Source: Diplolepis rosae (taxonomy: Eukaryota; Arthropoda; Insecta; Hymenoptera; Diplolepididae). Taken from it: 64,000 nucleotides of DNA. Shown here one piece after another: positions 25,483 to 35,587 of the stretch. Under the pieces are notes generated by a model. The model had not been told where the DNA came from. It ran no database searches and saw only the letters and a list, made by a program, of their open reading frames with translations. The stretch is taken from positions 98,315 to 162,314 of the forward strand of contig JAPYXD010000162.1 in assembly GCA_030998225.1 (NCBI GenBank). The letters run 5' to 3'. Positions within the stretch are counted from its first letter, which is position 1; each line of letters starts with the position of its first letter. The position numbers and the translations under genes are program-made.

Positions 25483-26663
25483 TGTAACGCGCAGGTCGAA
25501 TATTGAGAACGAAAAGGTTAAATTTTCAAACCCGTAAACTGGGATTCGTTCCGCAATGAAGGAATAGGAAGCTCAACTCTCGCGAATGAACCGATTTGTT
25601 TATCGAATTCTATTAATAAAGGAAAAGACAAAGAATATTTAAAAGTTAACGCAGAAATAAAACACAATAATTACAATAGAAATAAGAAGAACATAAAAGG
25701 TAATTTATTAGCACCCACGTATTAGTTTATAATAATCGATTATAATAAAAAACGATTTTGTATTTAACAGTTTTTAAATCGCTCGAGCGAGGACGAAAAA
25801 ATACCGAGACACGAGCTTCTCGTTCTGAGTCAAAATTAAATCTGCCTCCTGGAAAGTATTTCGTCGTTGATGTCTTGACGAATCGGCGCGCGCAAGACCC
25901 AGGATCATTGCCTGTTGGTCCATCCTTCCATTCCCGCGAAAACATCTGTTTTTCGTCACATTCATCCCCGCTAGTCGAAACTCAGTGTATCCACAAAAGA
26001 ATAGTATGACCCTGTACTCAAACCGGCCCATCTTGACACTATACAATTTGAGGCCCTTCGTAGGCGAGCGAACAGGTTAGCCCTGATCTCTGGCCCTGAA
26101 CACGTGTTACGGTTTGTGTAAACAAATCTTTCCTGCAGTCTCTTGCACATCATAAACGCGACCCTTCCCACGGTTAAAGCGCTTACAAAAATGCATAGTA
26201 TGGCAATAAATTTCCTCTCCACTGAAGGACTTTTCTATGAAAAGTCTGTAAGAGGAGAAAGCTTTTAAACAATTTTCAGGATTCTGTACTCAAGATGTTC
26301 TTATAAAAAAACTAAGAAATTCTTATTTGCCTTTTTTAGATTCAGCAAGTCTCGACCCATACCTAAATTTAAAACACATTGTTAAAGTAAACATGTAAAA
26401 GTTAAAGGAAATCAATATTCATGCATATGAACTAAATTTATAAAATACATTTAAACAAGTAAGTTATGTTTAGAAAGCGATCATCATTCTTATCGATTTT
26501 TAGTTTGTTGACTTGCCAATGTCGCCAGCCAATTCTCTCTCTACGTTATTCTAATTTCTATGAATCAATTAATCCGCGTTTGAATTAAACCGCGCGTTTT
26601 CGAGGTGAGCATGCGTGCTCTAGTGTGTAAAACGAACAGCAGAAGGATTCTGCGCTCGTTAGA
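25483..26663 (-). repeat. Element B 3' LTR
   Basis: Begins TGTAACGCGCAGG and ends CTGCGCTCGTTA on the plus strand, near-palindromic ends. It has about 200 bp (25970-26170) that are missing from the other LTR, where CATTCATC joins directly to ATTAAAGCGC, so the right LTR carries a deletion. Confidence 0.85.
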
Positions 26664-26674
26664 CTTCCCCCCTT
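26664..26674 (-). promoter_or_regulatory. Element B polypurine tract
   Basis: The minus strand reads AAGGGGGGAAG directly before the 3' LTR, the standard primer for plus-strand synthesis. Confidence 0.75.
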
Positions 26675-27614
26675 AAAAGAAAAGTCGCTTTCATAAAGCG
26701 GCTTTTTTGAATCTCGAAGTGTAATAAAAGTTTGGTCCGTTTTTATTTACTATTCGTTACTCGATTGGTTAGGGTCAGGTTTTACTGTAACGCCAGGTAG
26801 TCTAGTCGTATCTAAGTTACTGGGCCACGAGGGTCAGTGGTGATGAGTCTAGACTACGAAGTGCATGCCTGCATGAACCTGTCATACATCTGTTGGACTA
26901 GGCGATACACCTGCTGCACGTCGATACCTAACGCAGGTAAGTCCTTTCAAACTTTGTCAAATCCGATAAAACCGGTCTTAGTTGAATTTCTTGAAATTCT
27001 AGTAAGTAATCGATTTGTTAGTTAAACTTATTTTGGTCTCCTAACCTTTCTGAACTATAACTTCCTAATCATTTGATTATTTTATTTTAAATATATATAT
27101 GTATATTTTTATTTTTTTTATTATGAAAATGTTTATTTAAGTAAATTCATATCCTAATGATTATTTTCAGCACATGCAATTAATCAAGTCAATTTAAAAT
27201 AGTTTGATTATTTTAGGCAATCTCTAAACTCGATAAAAATGTACAGATACATTTATTTACTTTACGTTTTCGTTATTTGCTCATTTACTTATTGATGTTA
27301 ATGCTGGTAAATTTGACTATACGTTCAAACTTAATTATTATCTATACATTTATAATATTTACTAGTATTATTTATTATTATTTTTATGGACACTAATTTT
27401 ATTCATTTTTTTTTATTATTATTATTACTAATATTATTAATCCTTGTGAGGTCCTTTATGTATTACTTTGTTTTAGTTTTTGAATATCTAATGTTCTAAT
27501 TATTAGACTCAATTTCTATATTTGTTTTAGCAATTCTAAACTTTAAAACTAGTTAAATGAGATGTCTCGAGTCTCTAAAAATGAATTTTTCGTTTTTAAT
27601 TGAGCCGGTGAATT
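26675..27614 (-). other. Element B 3' untranslated region
   Basis: 940 bp between the integrase stop and the polypurine tract, AT-rich. No env-like ORF is found in any frame. A plus-strand frame at 26837-27025 has no recognisable content. Confidence 0.5.
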
Positions 27615-28454
27615 TTAATTATATCGTAAGAAAGCATGTTTAACTCTGTTGACGTGAACAATTTTTCTTACCGTTGGAGTAATTGGTATTTCAATATTTA
27701 ATTCATCAATCACTCTAATAATTTTATAGGGCCCTAAGTATTGATCTTCGAGTTTATTATCCCTAACATCAACTAAAAGGTAGACGTATTGATTTGGTTC
27801 AAAATTTCGTTCATTAATTTTCCTATCGTAATATTTTTTGCAACGTGTTTTAGCAGCCTCTAGACGAGCAAAAGCAAGCGATTCTGTTTCTACGATTCTA
27901 TTTAAAATTTCATCTACAAAGTCTACATATGTTCTAGGTACATTCTCGTCTGCGAATTCTGTGGGGAATCGAACCTTCCTTCCAAAAACTATTTCATAAG
28001 GAGTCATGCCAGTTAATTCGTGCACCGAGGTATTAAAGGAAAAGAGAGCATAAGGAAGCCACTGGTCCCAGTTATTTTTCTCACAATAATTACGTAAGTA
28101 TTCTACGAAAGTGTAATGACTTCGTTCTAAAGCTCCTAGAGATTGTGGGTGATAAGCACTAGATCGATACTGTCGAATTTTAAATAACGCGGCAAAACTG
28201 TTCATAATTTGGCTCATAAATTCTGAACCTTGATCTGTTTGTATAGCTTCAGGATATCCAATGATACAAATAAGATTTTCTGCTAGGGCTACCGCGATAT
28301 GAGGTGCATCGATTTTTGAAAGAGGAATAGCACCTGAGTACTTACTCAGACAATCTTGCCAGGTAAGCATATAAAGGTTTCCTGATTCCGTAAGAGGTAG
28401 AGGGCCCACTAAATCAATCTGTATTCCCTGATTTCGTTTCGCATGCCTTTCCAA
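27615..28454 (-). CDS. Element B integrase core and C-terminal domain
   Basis: About 279 codons. DDE triad: D in QIDLVGPLP, D in IQTDQGSEF, E in GALERSHY. The C-terminal GPY/F motif (YLGPYKIIRV) and VHVNRVKHAFL are present. The N-terminal zinc finger is damaged: its HH half (HDSTVGGHTGENKT, 28460-28520) sits in another frame beyond a stop, and the CC half with about 35 neighbouring residues is deleted. The apparent ATG is therefore not a natural start. Confidence 0.85.
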   Translation of the reverse strand: MERHAKRNQGIQIDLVGPLPLTESGNLYMLTWQDCLSKYSGAIPLSKIDAPHIAVALAENLICIIGYPEAIQTDQGSEFMSQIMNSFAALFKIRQYRSSAYHPQSLGALERSHYTFVEYLRNYCEKNNWDQWLPYALFSFNTSVHELTGMTPYEIVFGRKVRFPTEFADENVPRTYVDFVDEILNRIVETESLAFARLEAAKTRCKKYYDRKINERNFEPNQYVYLLVDVRDNKLEDQYLGPYKIIRVIDELNIEIPITPTVRKIVHVNRVKHAFLRYN

Positions 28455-28528
28455 TAGAATCTTTCTCGAACTCTAGCTATAGTTTTGTTTTCGCCTGTAT
28501 GCCCTCCTACCGTCGAGTCATGAGATTC

Positions 28529-29488
28529 CTAAGTAATTTCTGAACGTTGTTCCTCTGCCGGAATCTGTACTTCGCCTGTACAAACTGTAATTTTAAAATC
28601 CCCTTTTCCAAAATATGTTCTAAAAATTCGCTCTATTATGGACCATGACATTTTATCGAAACCATTTCCCTCTCGCGATATGCTAATTGACTTAATACTG
28701 GCTGCTTGCATAGCTTCTCTTAATGTGCTAATAGCCTTTTCAATATTTTTTGCAAATACTTTCGGGTCAAAAGTTTCTTTAATGAATAAATTATAAACAA
28801 AATATTTTCCGTGCATTGTAGATGAAACATAACCTAATTCGGCGTTTATTTCTTTCAGATTGGAGATCTTAATAATGGGATTGTCGCTGAGCTCTCTTCC
28901 TACGGGGTTGGTTAAAACTCCGTCACACGAGGAAAAATTGATAATATTGTCGTCTCGCACCCACAATTTATCTTTACTCAACTGAAACAAAGGTGTGAGT
29001 ATTTGATTTCCCTGCTTTCCTTCTGCGATTAATATTGGTGCTGCCTCTGCAGGTGCGCTGGTATCCAATTCCATTTGTTCAAAACATTTTATACGTTTAC
29101 AAACATTCGACAAAACATTTCCCCATACTCCAACTAATTTATTCGACTCATTCTCACTCAACTCATTTTCACTTAGCTCATTCTCATCGTCATCGTTAAC
29201 ATGATAATAATCAATCTCGTTTCCTTCATAGTTTTCAATTTCGTCACAACTCCTCGACTTTCTCAAGTGTTCTGCAGAAACACTTTTGAACCCCTTGGCA
29301 GGAGGATTGGTACCTTCCTTCAGCCACCAATCCTCGGAGGATTGGCCCCTTATGGACAGGCCACAGCTGATACTGCTGGTAGATACTATTCGTTCTGCTC
29401 TCACAACCCTTGCTCGACTCCAACTCTTGATCATTGAGTTTGCTGAGCTCAGGTGTAACGCAAGAGCTCGACCCGAAATTTGCATCAC
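28529..29488 (-). CDS. Element B Pol spacer with macrodomain-like module
   Basis: 319 codons. Residues about 90-115 are an acidic ENELSENE repeat. Residues about 175-305 (28574-28966) match a TARG1/ALC1-type macrodomain in order: DNIINFSSCDGVLTN (first strands and adenine-side loop), GKYFVYNLFIKE (central strand), KAISTLREAM helix, IKSISISREGNGFDKMSW (strand plus the G-x-G-x-D..W loop that binds the distal ribose and holds the catalytic Asp in TARG1), and GDFKITVCTG last strand. An in-frame TAG after RSEIT separates it from the integrase zinc-finger remnant. Macrodomains bind or remove ADP-ribose. A role against ADP-ribosylation-based defence is inferred. The segment before about residue 70 overlaps the end of the RNase H ORF in another frame. 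Confidence 0.65.
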   Translation of the reverse strand: MMQISGRALALHLSSANSMIKSWSRARVVRAERIVSTSSISCGLSIRGQSSEDWWLKEGTNPPAKGFKSVSAEHLRKSRSCDEIENYEGNEIDYYHVNDDDENELSENELSENESNKLVGVWGNVLSNVCKRIKCFEQMELDTSAPAEAAPILIAEGKQGNQILTPLFQLSKDKLWVRDDNIINFSSCDGVLTNPVGRELSDNPIIKISNLKEINAELGYVSSTMHGKYFVYNLFIKETFDPKVFAKNIEKAISTLREAMQAASIKSISISREGNGFDKMSWSIIERIFRTYFGKGDFKITVCTGEVQIPAEEQRSEIT

Positions 29489-30341
29489 CTCGCTTATCTA
29501 ACTCGACCTGACAGGGTAACGTTTGATCAGGAATGGGCTGGGGTGATAAATTTACAGTCTGACCATTATCTCTATTACAAATAATCATTTCCCTTTCGAT
29601 TGCTTCCTCAATCGACTCATTATCATTCATTCTATCATTTCTATCAAAATCTTCACAACTTTCATCATTCGAACATTTATTTACATTGCCAAACACGCTA
29701 TCAAAATCATTGTTTTTATTGTCATTCCTTACAATAGTACTAGAAACTCTCTCTATGGGATACCCATGATAGAGGGCATTGCTTCCGTAAAAGTGAACAC
29801 TGCCAGAACTGCCCTCTTTTTCAACTTCCTCAGGTTTGTCTCCATCATTCACTCTCCCTGATTCAATTCCATTTGATAAATTACGCAACTCCACAGGATT
29901 ACGAGACAGCGCATCTGCATTAGCATTCACCTTACCTGGTTTAAATACGATTTTATAACTGTATTCTTGCAATTTTATTTTCCATCGAGCTAAGCGCGAA
30001 CCCATTGTAGGATCTTTTAATTGATCTAACCAAATCAAGGAATGATGGTCTGTTATTAGAGTAAATTTTTGTCCGTACACATACGGCCGAAAATGTTTTA
30101 CTGCAAAAATTATCGCTAGATGTTCCTTTTCCGTCGTATTATAATTTATTTCTGCTTGACTCAGTGTACGAGAGGCGTACGCCATTGGCAAGTCCTCACC
30201 GATAGAGCCCTGACTAAGAATCGCGCCTAAAGCGTAATCAGACGCGTCAGTGGTAATTATGAAAGGTTTCGTGAAGTCTGGGTACTGTAAAATAGGTTTT
30301 GAGCAAAGAATATTTTGTAATTTTTCGAAATTTCTTTGCAA
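29244..30341 (-). CDS. Element B RNase H and acidic linker
   Basis: RNase H motifs: ITTDASDYALGAILSQ, YASRTLSQAEINYNTTEKE, LITDHHSLIWL and NANADALSRNP. An acidic, Asp/Asn-rich linker follows, which leads by a frame change into the macrodomain spacer. The connection to RT upstream is lost: about 80 residues of thumb and connection are deleted near 30340. Confidence 0.85.
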   Translation of the reverse strand: MQRNFEKLQNILCSKPILQYPDFTKPFIITTDASDYALGAILSQGSIGEDLPMAYASRTLSQAEINYNTTEKEHLAIIFAVKHFRPYVYGQKFTLITDHHSLIWLDQLKDPTMGSRLARWKIKLQEYSYKIVFKPGKVNANADALSRNPVELRNLSNGIESGRVNDGDKPEEVEKEGSSGSVHFYGSNALYHGYPIERVSSTIVRNDNKNNDFDSVFGNVNKCSNDESCEDFDRNDRMNDNESIEEAIEREMIICNRDNGQTVNLSPQPIPDQTLPCQVELDKRGDANFGSSSCVTPELSKLNDQELESSKGCESRTNSIYQQYQLWPVHKGPILRGLVAEGRYQSSCQGVQKCFCRTLEKVEEL

Positions 30342-30850
30342 ATAAACCTACATTTGTCTGGTTGAAGCACGAGGCCCGCTGTTTTCAAACGCCCTAAATG
30401 ATTATCTAGTTTTTCGTTATGCTCTTTTAATGAATTGGCATAAATGACTATGTCATCCATGTATACAAACATTTCTATGCCTTGTAGACCCGTAAGTACG
30501 AGATCCATAAATCTGTGAAACGTTGCAGGCGCATTCTTTAGTCCGAAAGGCATCCGATTAAATTGGTAGTGACCGAAGGGCGTAGAAAAAGCCGTTTTAT
30601 GCCTATCAGCAGGCTCGACTTCAATCTGATGAAAACCAGAAGCCAGATCGAGCACCGTGAAGTATTTGGCACCTCCCAGCTGATCCAAAATATCCGTGAT
30701 ATTTGGCAGAGGGTAAGCATCTCCAACGGTCTTTTCATTAAGAGCACGGTAATCTATGATCATTCTCCACCTTTTATTTCCCTTCGAGTCAAGCTTTTTC
30801 GGGACAACCCAGACCGGATTATTGGATGGTGAATTTGAAGTTGATATAGC
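30257..30850 (-). CDS. Element B reverse transcriptase, palm and fingers
   Basis: Motifs NNPVWVVPKK, WRMIIDYRALNEKT, FTVLDLASGFHQI, FGLKNAPATFHR and the catalytic FVYMDDIVIY. The frame runs on to 30257 through unrelated codons because of the thumb deletion. On its N-terminal side a frameshift and the MITE at 30896-31447 separate it from RYPVIHK at 31427-31690. Confidence 0.85.
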   Translation of the reverse strand, partial: AISTSNSPSNNPVWVVPKKLDSKGNKRWRMIIDYRALNEKTVGDAYPLPNITDILDQLGGAKYFTVLDLASGFHQIEVEPADRHKTAFSTPFGHYQFNRMPFGLKNAPATFHRFMDLVLTGLQGIEMFVYMDDIVIYANSLKEHNEKLDNHLGRLKTAGLVLQPDKCRFICKEISKNYKIFFAQNLFYSTQTSRNLS

Positions 30851-30895
30851 ATTGTAACCCTTTAAATTCGTTGTTTCTGTATTGATTACTTCTTT

Positions 30896-31447
30896 CCCTA
30901 GCGAACTGGCTGAACGGTAGCTTCACGCTGTAGCGTAAAAGCTATCGTAAAGCTATCGTAAAGTTATCGTAAAGTAGCATTATAACTCATGAATGAGGCA
31001 AAATAATCATTCAAAATGTTTTTATCCTTATTCTACGTTGAAAATAACGTTAACTGGTAATTGAAATATACAATAATGTTATTTATTTAGGCTAAAAATT
31101 AAACAAACATAATACCTGTCATTGAAGGCAGTGCAGTGGTTCATCACTTTCCATGCTTCACCGTCAGGATTGACTATTTGTTAGAGTGAGATGAAAGTAT
31201 AGTTGTGTCTCACTCCAACCAATGGTCAACTTTAACGGAGACGTTCCACAAAAGGTGAACCACTGCACTGCCTTCAATGACAGGTATTATGTTTTTTTAA
31301 CTTTTAGCGTAAATAAATAAAATTATTGCATATTTCAATTACCATTTAACGTTATTTTTAACGCAGAATAAGGATAAAAACATTTTAAATGTTTATTTTG
31401 CTTCATTCATGAGTTATAATGCTACTTTACGACAGCTTTACGCTAGG
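30896..31447. mobile_element. MITE family A, copy 1, inside element B RT
   Basis: Long palindrome with CCCTAGCGAACTGGCTGAAC start, subterminal 11-bp tandem repeats (AGCTATCGTAA), and a central block with AATACCTGTCATTGAAGGC and its inverse. It splits the RT gene just after RYPVIHK. CTAG is found at both borders; the right arm is shortened relative to copy 2. Confidence 0.8.
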
Positions 31448-31690
31448 TTTGTGTATAACAGGGTACCGATAATTCGATTTGTTTACTGGGTTATTGTCGA
31501 TAGTATTTATACTGTGCCTTAAAACGTTAGTACAAGTTAATTGATCGCCTTGAAGGAAAAATTGATAAGGAAATTTTTTAATGCTTTTTAATAGATTGCT
31601 TTTTTCTTCGGAATTTAAATTCTTGAGGTTAAGTGTAGTTAGTAATTCTTGAAATCTTTTATTCTTTTTGCTTTCAGATTCTTTATCCAC
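31427..31690 (-). pseudogene. Element B Pol fragment upstream of RT
   Basis: 87 codons. The HSINTIDNNPVNKSNYRYPVIHK part, cut here to its start, is the conserved entry into gypsy RT. The last residues come from the inserted MITE. The real protein continued into 30850. Confidence 0.7.
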
Positions 31691-31696
31691 AACAAT

Positions 31697-32413
31697 TTAT
31701 TTCACAGGTCTGGGGGCTTTATCGAGAAATTCTACCTTTTCTAAAGTTACAGGAGAAACTAGAATTTCTACAACTTTAGTGCAAACATTGACGCAATAAA
31801 CACGAATCCGACCGTCTACGACGGTAGTCAAGGTTTCACCCAGATATACGCCTGGTCCCGTTGGTATAAGAGGTAAATAGCCCTCACTGATTTCAGGATT
31901 CGTTACAGGTAATGTTACTAATTGTTTAGTTCTTGCCTTTAGATATAAGGTTGTATGTTTAGATGTGATAGTAGTGAAAGGAAACTTCCCTAATGCATGT
32001 TTTATTGTTTTTGTTTGTAGGTCAATTACTGAGTCAACCAGAAACGGCATTCCTAACATCCCATCGCATTTTATCGGAAAATCATTCAGAACTATTTGAA
32101 AAGGACAGGAAATTCCGTTTATATCAAGATTTACCTCTCCCGCAGTTTTTACCCCTTCCTGTACAATGCCAAATAAATGATATTTAACTTTATAATTTAT
32201 ATATGTTTCTATTTTGACCTTCTCACGTTTCATCAAGTTTAGTTCCGCGCCTGTGTCTACTGCAAATATTCCAAAATTATCTTTTATATGTTTGCTTTTT
32301 AATTCAACGTTAGGCGACTGAGCTTTTCTTTCAGTCTTGATGCTTAAAACGACCCATCGGACTGGCGTATCGGCTGGAAAAAGTCCGCCGTCGCACCACT
32401 CCGACGAACTCAC
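31697..32413 (-). CDS. Element B aspartic protease region
   Basis: 238 codons. FGIFAVDTGAELNLM carries the catalytic DTG, and DGMLGMPFL is the second protease signature. The C-terminal half is the usual linker to RT. Overlaps the zinc-knuckle ORF by four bases. Confidence 0.8.
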   Translation of the reverse strand: MSSSEWCDGGLFPADTPVRWVVLSIKTERKAQSPNVELKSKHIKDNFGIFAVDTGAELNLMKREKVKIETYINYKVKYHLFGIVQEGVKTAGEVNLDINGISCPFQIVLNDFPIKCDGMLGMPFLVDSVIDLQTKTIKHALGKFPFTTITSKHTTLYLKARTKQLVTLPVTNPEISEGYLPLIPTGPGVYLGETLTTVVDGRIRVYCVNVCTKVVEILVSPVTLEKVEFLDKAPRPVK

Positions 32414-32785
32414 TTCTCGTTTAAATTAGTTTGTTTCTCTTGACGACCATGTACAATTTTATTGAGACGTTTATAGCAATCCTCGTAGTTATGTCCCGGA
32501 ATTTTGCAATAGCTGCATGTAATTTTTATTCTTTCCCTTTCACCACTTCCTTCCAAGCAGTCTCGAGCATAGTGGCCTGGCTTCTTACAAATAAAACATT
32601 CCCCAGACTTGCCTCTTGATTTATTGCATTCGCGTGCAAAGTGCCCGGGCTGATTGCAAATGAAAGTTTTTTTGTGTACTATTAAGTACTCGCGCACATC
32701 TTATTGCAAAATGCCCGGTTTCGCCGCATTTATGACACGTGACTTCAGTATGAGGACCAGGGTTCATTCTTTCACTATGCCTGTC
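32410..32785 (-). CDS. Element B nucleocapsid region with four zinc knuckles
   Basis: Four C-x2-C-x4-H-x4-C or near-identical knuckles in a row: CHKCGETGHFAIRC (32710-32751, in a neighbouring frame), then CNQPGHFAREC-type, CFICKKPGHYARDC and CSYCKIPGHNYEDC. The frame break against Gag lies near 32786. Confidence 0.75.
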
Positions 32786-32786
32786 A

Positions 32787-33947
32787 CTAATATTTCCCCT
32801 TCCTTTTCCTCTGTCTAGATCCTCTACCTAGGCCAGTTTCGAATCTCCGAACTCGTGCGTTACTGTTATATAATCGAAATCTATTCTGGTTGTTTCCGTA
32901 AACTTTGTTTTGTCCCGATTTTTCCGCGTATCCCTTCCCCTCATTTTCCGACGAAATTTCTTTTCGACTTAACCTACTTTCGAATCCTACTTCCCACTCT
33001 GCTGCTTTTGCTAATTTTATTGATTCTTGAAGAGATTTTGGTCTATCTACCCTAACTCGCCAAATTAAATCTCTTTTTAAACCGATTATAAAATTATCGT
33101 TAGCAGTGTCGCGCGCGGATTTAGCTAGATACTGAGCCGCCCCTTTTGAATTTTTGTCTTCAATCAATTCGATCAGATTAACAAGAATCTGGCTGACTCT
33201 CGAGTCGTACTGCTGTACTGTCTCATCTATGCGTTGTGCGACGGTCGCGAGCGCGCTATTAAGTTGACTGAGACTCCGGTGTTCAGTAAAGGTTTCTTTC
33301 AGGTGCTTTAGCAAATCTTCTAAATTATTTAAGTCACGATCTTGCAGAGAATTAAAGGCGTTTCCTATTACTCTAGATCTTACCATTAAAAATAAATACC
33401 GACGATCCTTGGCTGCAATCGAATCGCGTGCAAATAGGCAATCATTTATGAATCGACCGACGGGCATATATTCACCATCAAAACTTTTAGGGATAAATTC
33501 TAATGCAGCCCTAAAAGGTATTGGATTTTCTGGCTCTCCATCAGGAAGAGAAAACATTCCTGAGATAGTTGCGCCTACTAAGCCGCAATCAGCACTACTC
33601 GACGCGTGAGCGGGAATAAGTTCTACATGGGCTTCATAGGGAACCGTGGGTCGACGAAACGCGCATTCTAGCTCTAAATTTTGATTTTCCCGTGCATTCG
33701 TTAAGTTTCTCGCGTCATAAACATCTACAGTTTCGCGCCTCATGACTGGTATATCAATTAAACTATTTATATTCCGCTCTGAAGTAATCTCCTCGGCTGT
33801 TTCTTCAAAATGATTTTGTACAGTCGTAGGAGGTCGTCCTCTACGAGCACCTCGAGCATTAGTATTTTTTTGAATATTAACGTTACTGGATTCACGATCA
33901 CCCCGCGTACTCCTTCCTGACACACCTCTGCGACTTCGCGTACGCAT
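32787..33947 (-). CDS. Element B Gag, capsid part
   Basis: 386 aa. Arg-rich N terminus (MRTRSRRGVSGRSTRG), capsid-like region (FRAALEFIPKSFDGEYMPVG, LMVRSRVIGNAFNSL, VAQRIDETVQQYDSRVS), basic C terminus. The reading frame stops before the zinc knuckles, which continue in another frame. Confidence 0.8.
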   Translation of the reverse strand: MRTRSRRGVSGRSTRGDRESSNVNIQKNTNARGARRGRPPTTVQNHFEETAEEITSERNINSLIDIPVMRRETVDVYDARNLTNARENQNLELECAFRRPTVPYEAHVELIPAHASSSADCGLVGATISGMFSLPDGEPENPIPFRAALEFIPKSFDGEYMPVGRFINDCLFARDSIAAKDRRYLFLMVRSRVIGNAFNSLQDRDLNNLEDLLKHLKETFTEHRSLSQLNSALATVAQRIDETVQQYDSRVSQILVNLIELIEDKNSKGAAQYLAKSARDTANDNFIIGLKRDLIWRVRVDRPKSLQESIKLAKAAEWEVGFESRLSRKEISSENEGKGYAEKSGQNKVYGNNQNRFRLYNSNARVRRFETGLGRGSRQRKRKGKY

Positions 33948-33959
33948 TGTAAAACAAGT

Positions 33960-34042
33960 TTATTAACAAATTATTTGAATATTTATCAAAAAAAAAAGCG
34001 TGGTTATCTTAATTTAAGTTATTATAAATCTTATACGTTAAA

Positions 34043-34080
<38 letters not shown>

Positions 34081-34661
34081 TTTTCTTAGAAATTTGCTTG
34101 CAACATGATTATTGGCAAAATCGACTTACTTGGCGAAGTTCTGGAAGAATGACTGATCTCTTAAAATTAGATATTAAAAATAAAAATAAAAGTTATTCGT
34201 TCGTAACACCAGTTTGACACCCGCACATCAGTCTTTTCGGTCTCCTTGAAATGTTGATTCGTTCTAAGCCTAGTGAGTTTGCTGGAAGGATTCTCTGCTC
34301 TTGCTGTTGTTCGTCATTATTCAATGTTCCTTGAAGCCTGCAGTGATGTGGGGGGGGGAGGGGGGATGTTACGTGGACCCTTCAAATCACTGACTGCGAT
34401 TCTCGGTACCTCTAGACTGTACCCTTAGCCTCTTGGTTTAAAAAAAACCACGCCAAAAAAACCTTTGAGGAAGAAATCGCGGCCATCTAAAATATCCTCT
34501 TCTTTTGCCTTCCTATCTTCTGTCTACTTGAGAACCTTCGTTTCTGACGCTACTTAATTCACGCTATACTAAAAAGGCGGTACTCGAAAGATAGTACATC
34601 GGCAGCTGCTTCCTGGTCCTTTCTGCTTCCTGATCCTCCTGGTTCACGGTTCACAATGAGC
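33960..34661. other. Element B leader with TA microsatellite and a possible foreign polypurine/LTR start
   Basis: A (TA)n run lies at 34046-34079. At 34345-34367 a plus-strand G-rich tract (about nine Gs, A, six Gs) is followed by ATGTTACGTGG, which looks like a polypurine tract and LTR start of a different element in the opposite orientation. No gene. Confidence 0.45.
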
Positions 34662-34823
34662 CAGTGTTCGCAGAACGTGGACGTAAACGGCCGCCACCAT
34701 AGATGCTTCGAGCTCATTGTGTCTTCCTCATTCAACCAACCTATGGCAGTGGAGCGAGGAAGAAGCCATGAGCTGGTAGGGTCCATGGTGGGGGCCGTTT
34801 ACGTCCACGTTCTGCGAACACTG
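34662..34823. mobile_element. hAT-like MITE (162 bp)
   Basis: Inverted repeats of 31 bp starting CAGTGTTCGCAGAACGTGG, flanked by the 8-bp duplications CAATGAGC (34654-34661) and CGATGAGC (34824-34831), one mismatch. CAGTG ends and 8-bp duplications are typical of hAT. Confidence 0.8.
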
Positions 34824-34876
34824 CGATGAGCAGAGTATCCTGATTGTAGAAAGAAAACACTCACACACTGATATAA

Positions 34877-35465
34877 CCCTAGCGAACTAGCTGAACGGTA
34901 GCTTTACGCTGTACCGTAAAGCTATCGTGAAGTAGCATTATAACTCATGAATGAGGCAAAATAAACATTCAAAATGGTTTTATCTTTATTCCACGTTGAA
35001 AATAACGTTAACCGGTAATTGAAATATGCAATAATTTTATTTATTTACGCTAAAAATTGAAAAAAACATAATAACTGTAGTTCAAGGCAGTGCAGTGGTT
35101 CACCTTTTGTGGAACTTCTCCGTTAAAATTGACCATTGGTTGGAGTGAGACGCAGCTATACTTTCATCTCACTCTAACAAATATTCAATCCGGACGGTGA
35201 AGACATGGAAAGTGATGAACAACTGCACTGCCTTGAATGACAGGTATTATGTTTTTTTTTTAATTTTTCGCGTAAATAAATAAAATTATTGCATATTTCA
35301 ACTACCAGTTAACGTTATTTTCAACGTAGAATAAGGATGAAAACATTTTGAATGTTTATTTTGCCTCATTCATGAGTTATAATGCTACTTTACGATATCT
35401 TTACGATAGCTTTACGATAGCTTTACGGTACAGCGTAAAGCTACCGTCCAGCCAGTTCGCTAGAG
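34877..35465. mobile_element. MITE family A, copy 2, inside element B leader
   Basis: Full-length copy of the palindrome also found at 30896-31447: CCCTAGCGAACTAGCTG start, AGCTATCGTAA repeats, the same centre with GACAGGTATTATG, ending CAGTTCGCTAGAG. Confidence 0.8.
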
Positions 35466-35557
35466 AATCCATATTTGACGTAATTAACACGAACTGGTGT
35501 AGTTTTAATTATCACTAAAACACAAATTTCAAAATCACCCGCGACGAGTTTGTGGCT

Positions 35558-35575
35558 ATCTCACTTCTGACACCA
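35558..35575 (-). promoter_or_regulatory. Element B primer binding site, tRNA-Leu type
   Basis: Minus strand TGGTGTCAGAAGTGAGAT, complementary to the 3' end of insect tRNA-Leu (CAA type). It lies 12 nt from the LTR. Confidence 0.7.
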
Positions 35576-35587
35576 AAAAGTTTTATC

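Noticed and set aside
25727..26222. Frames in the element B LTR (also 35868-36123)
   Set aside because: They occur in both LTRs on both strands with stops and no domain; LTR sequence, not genes.
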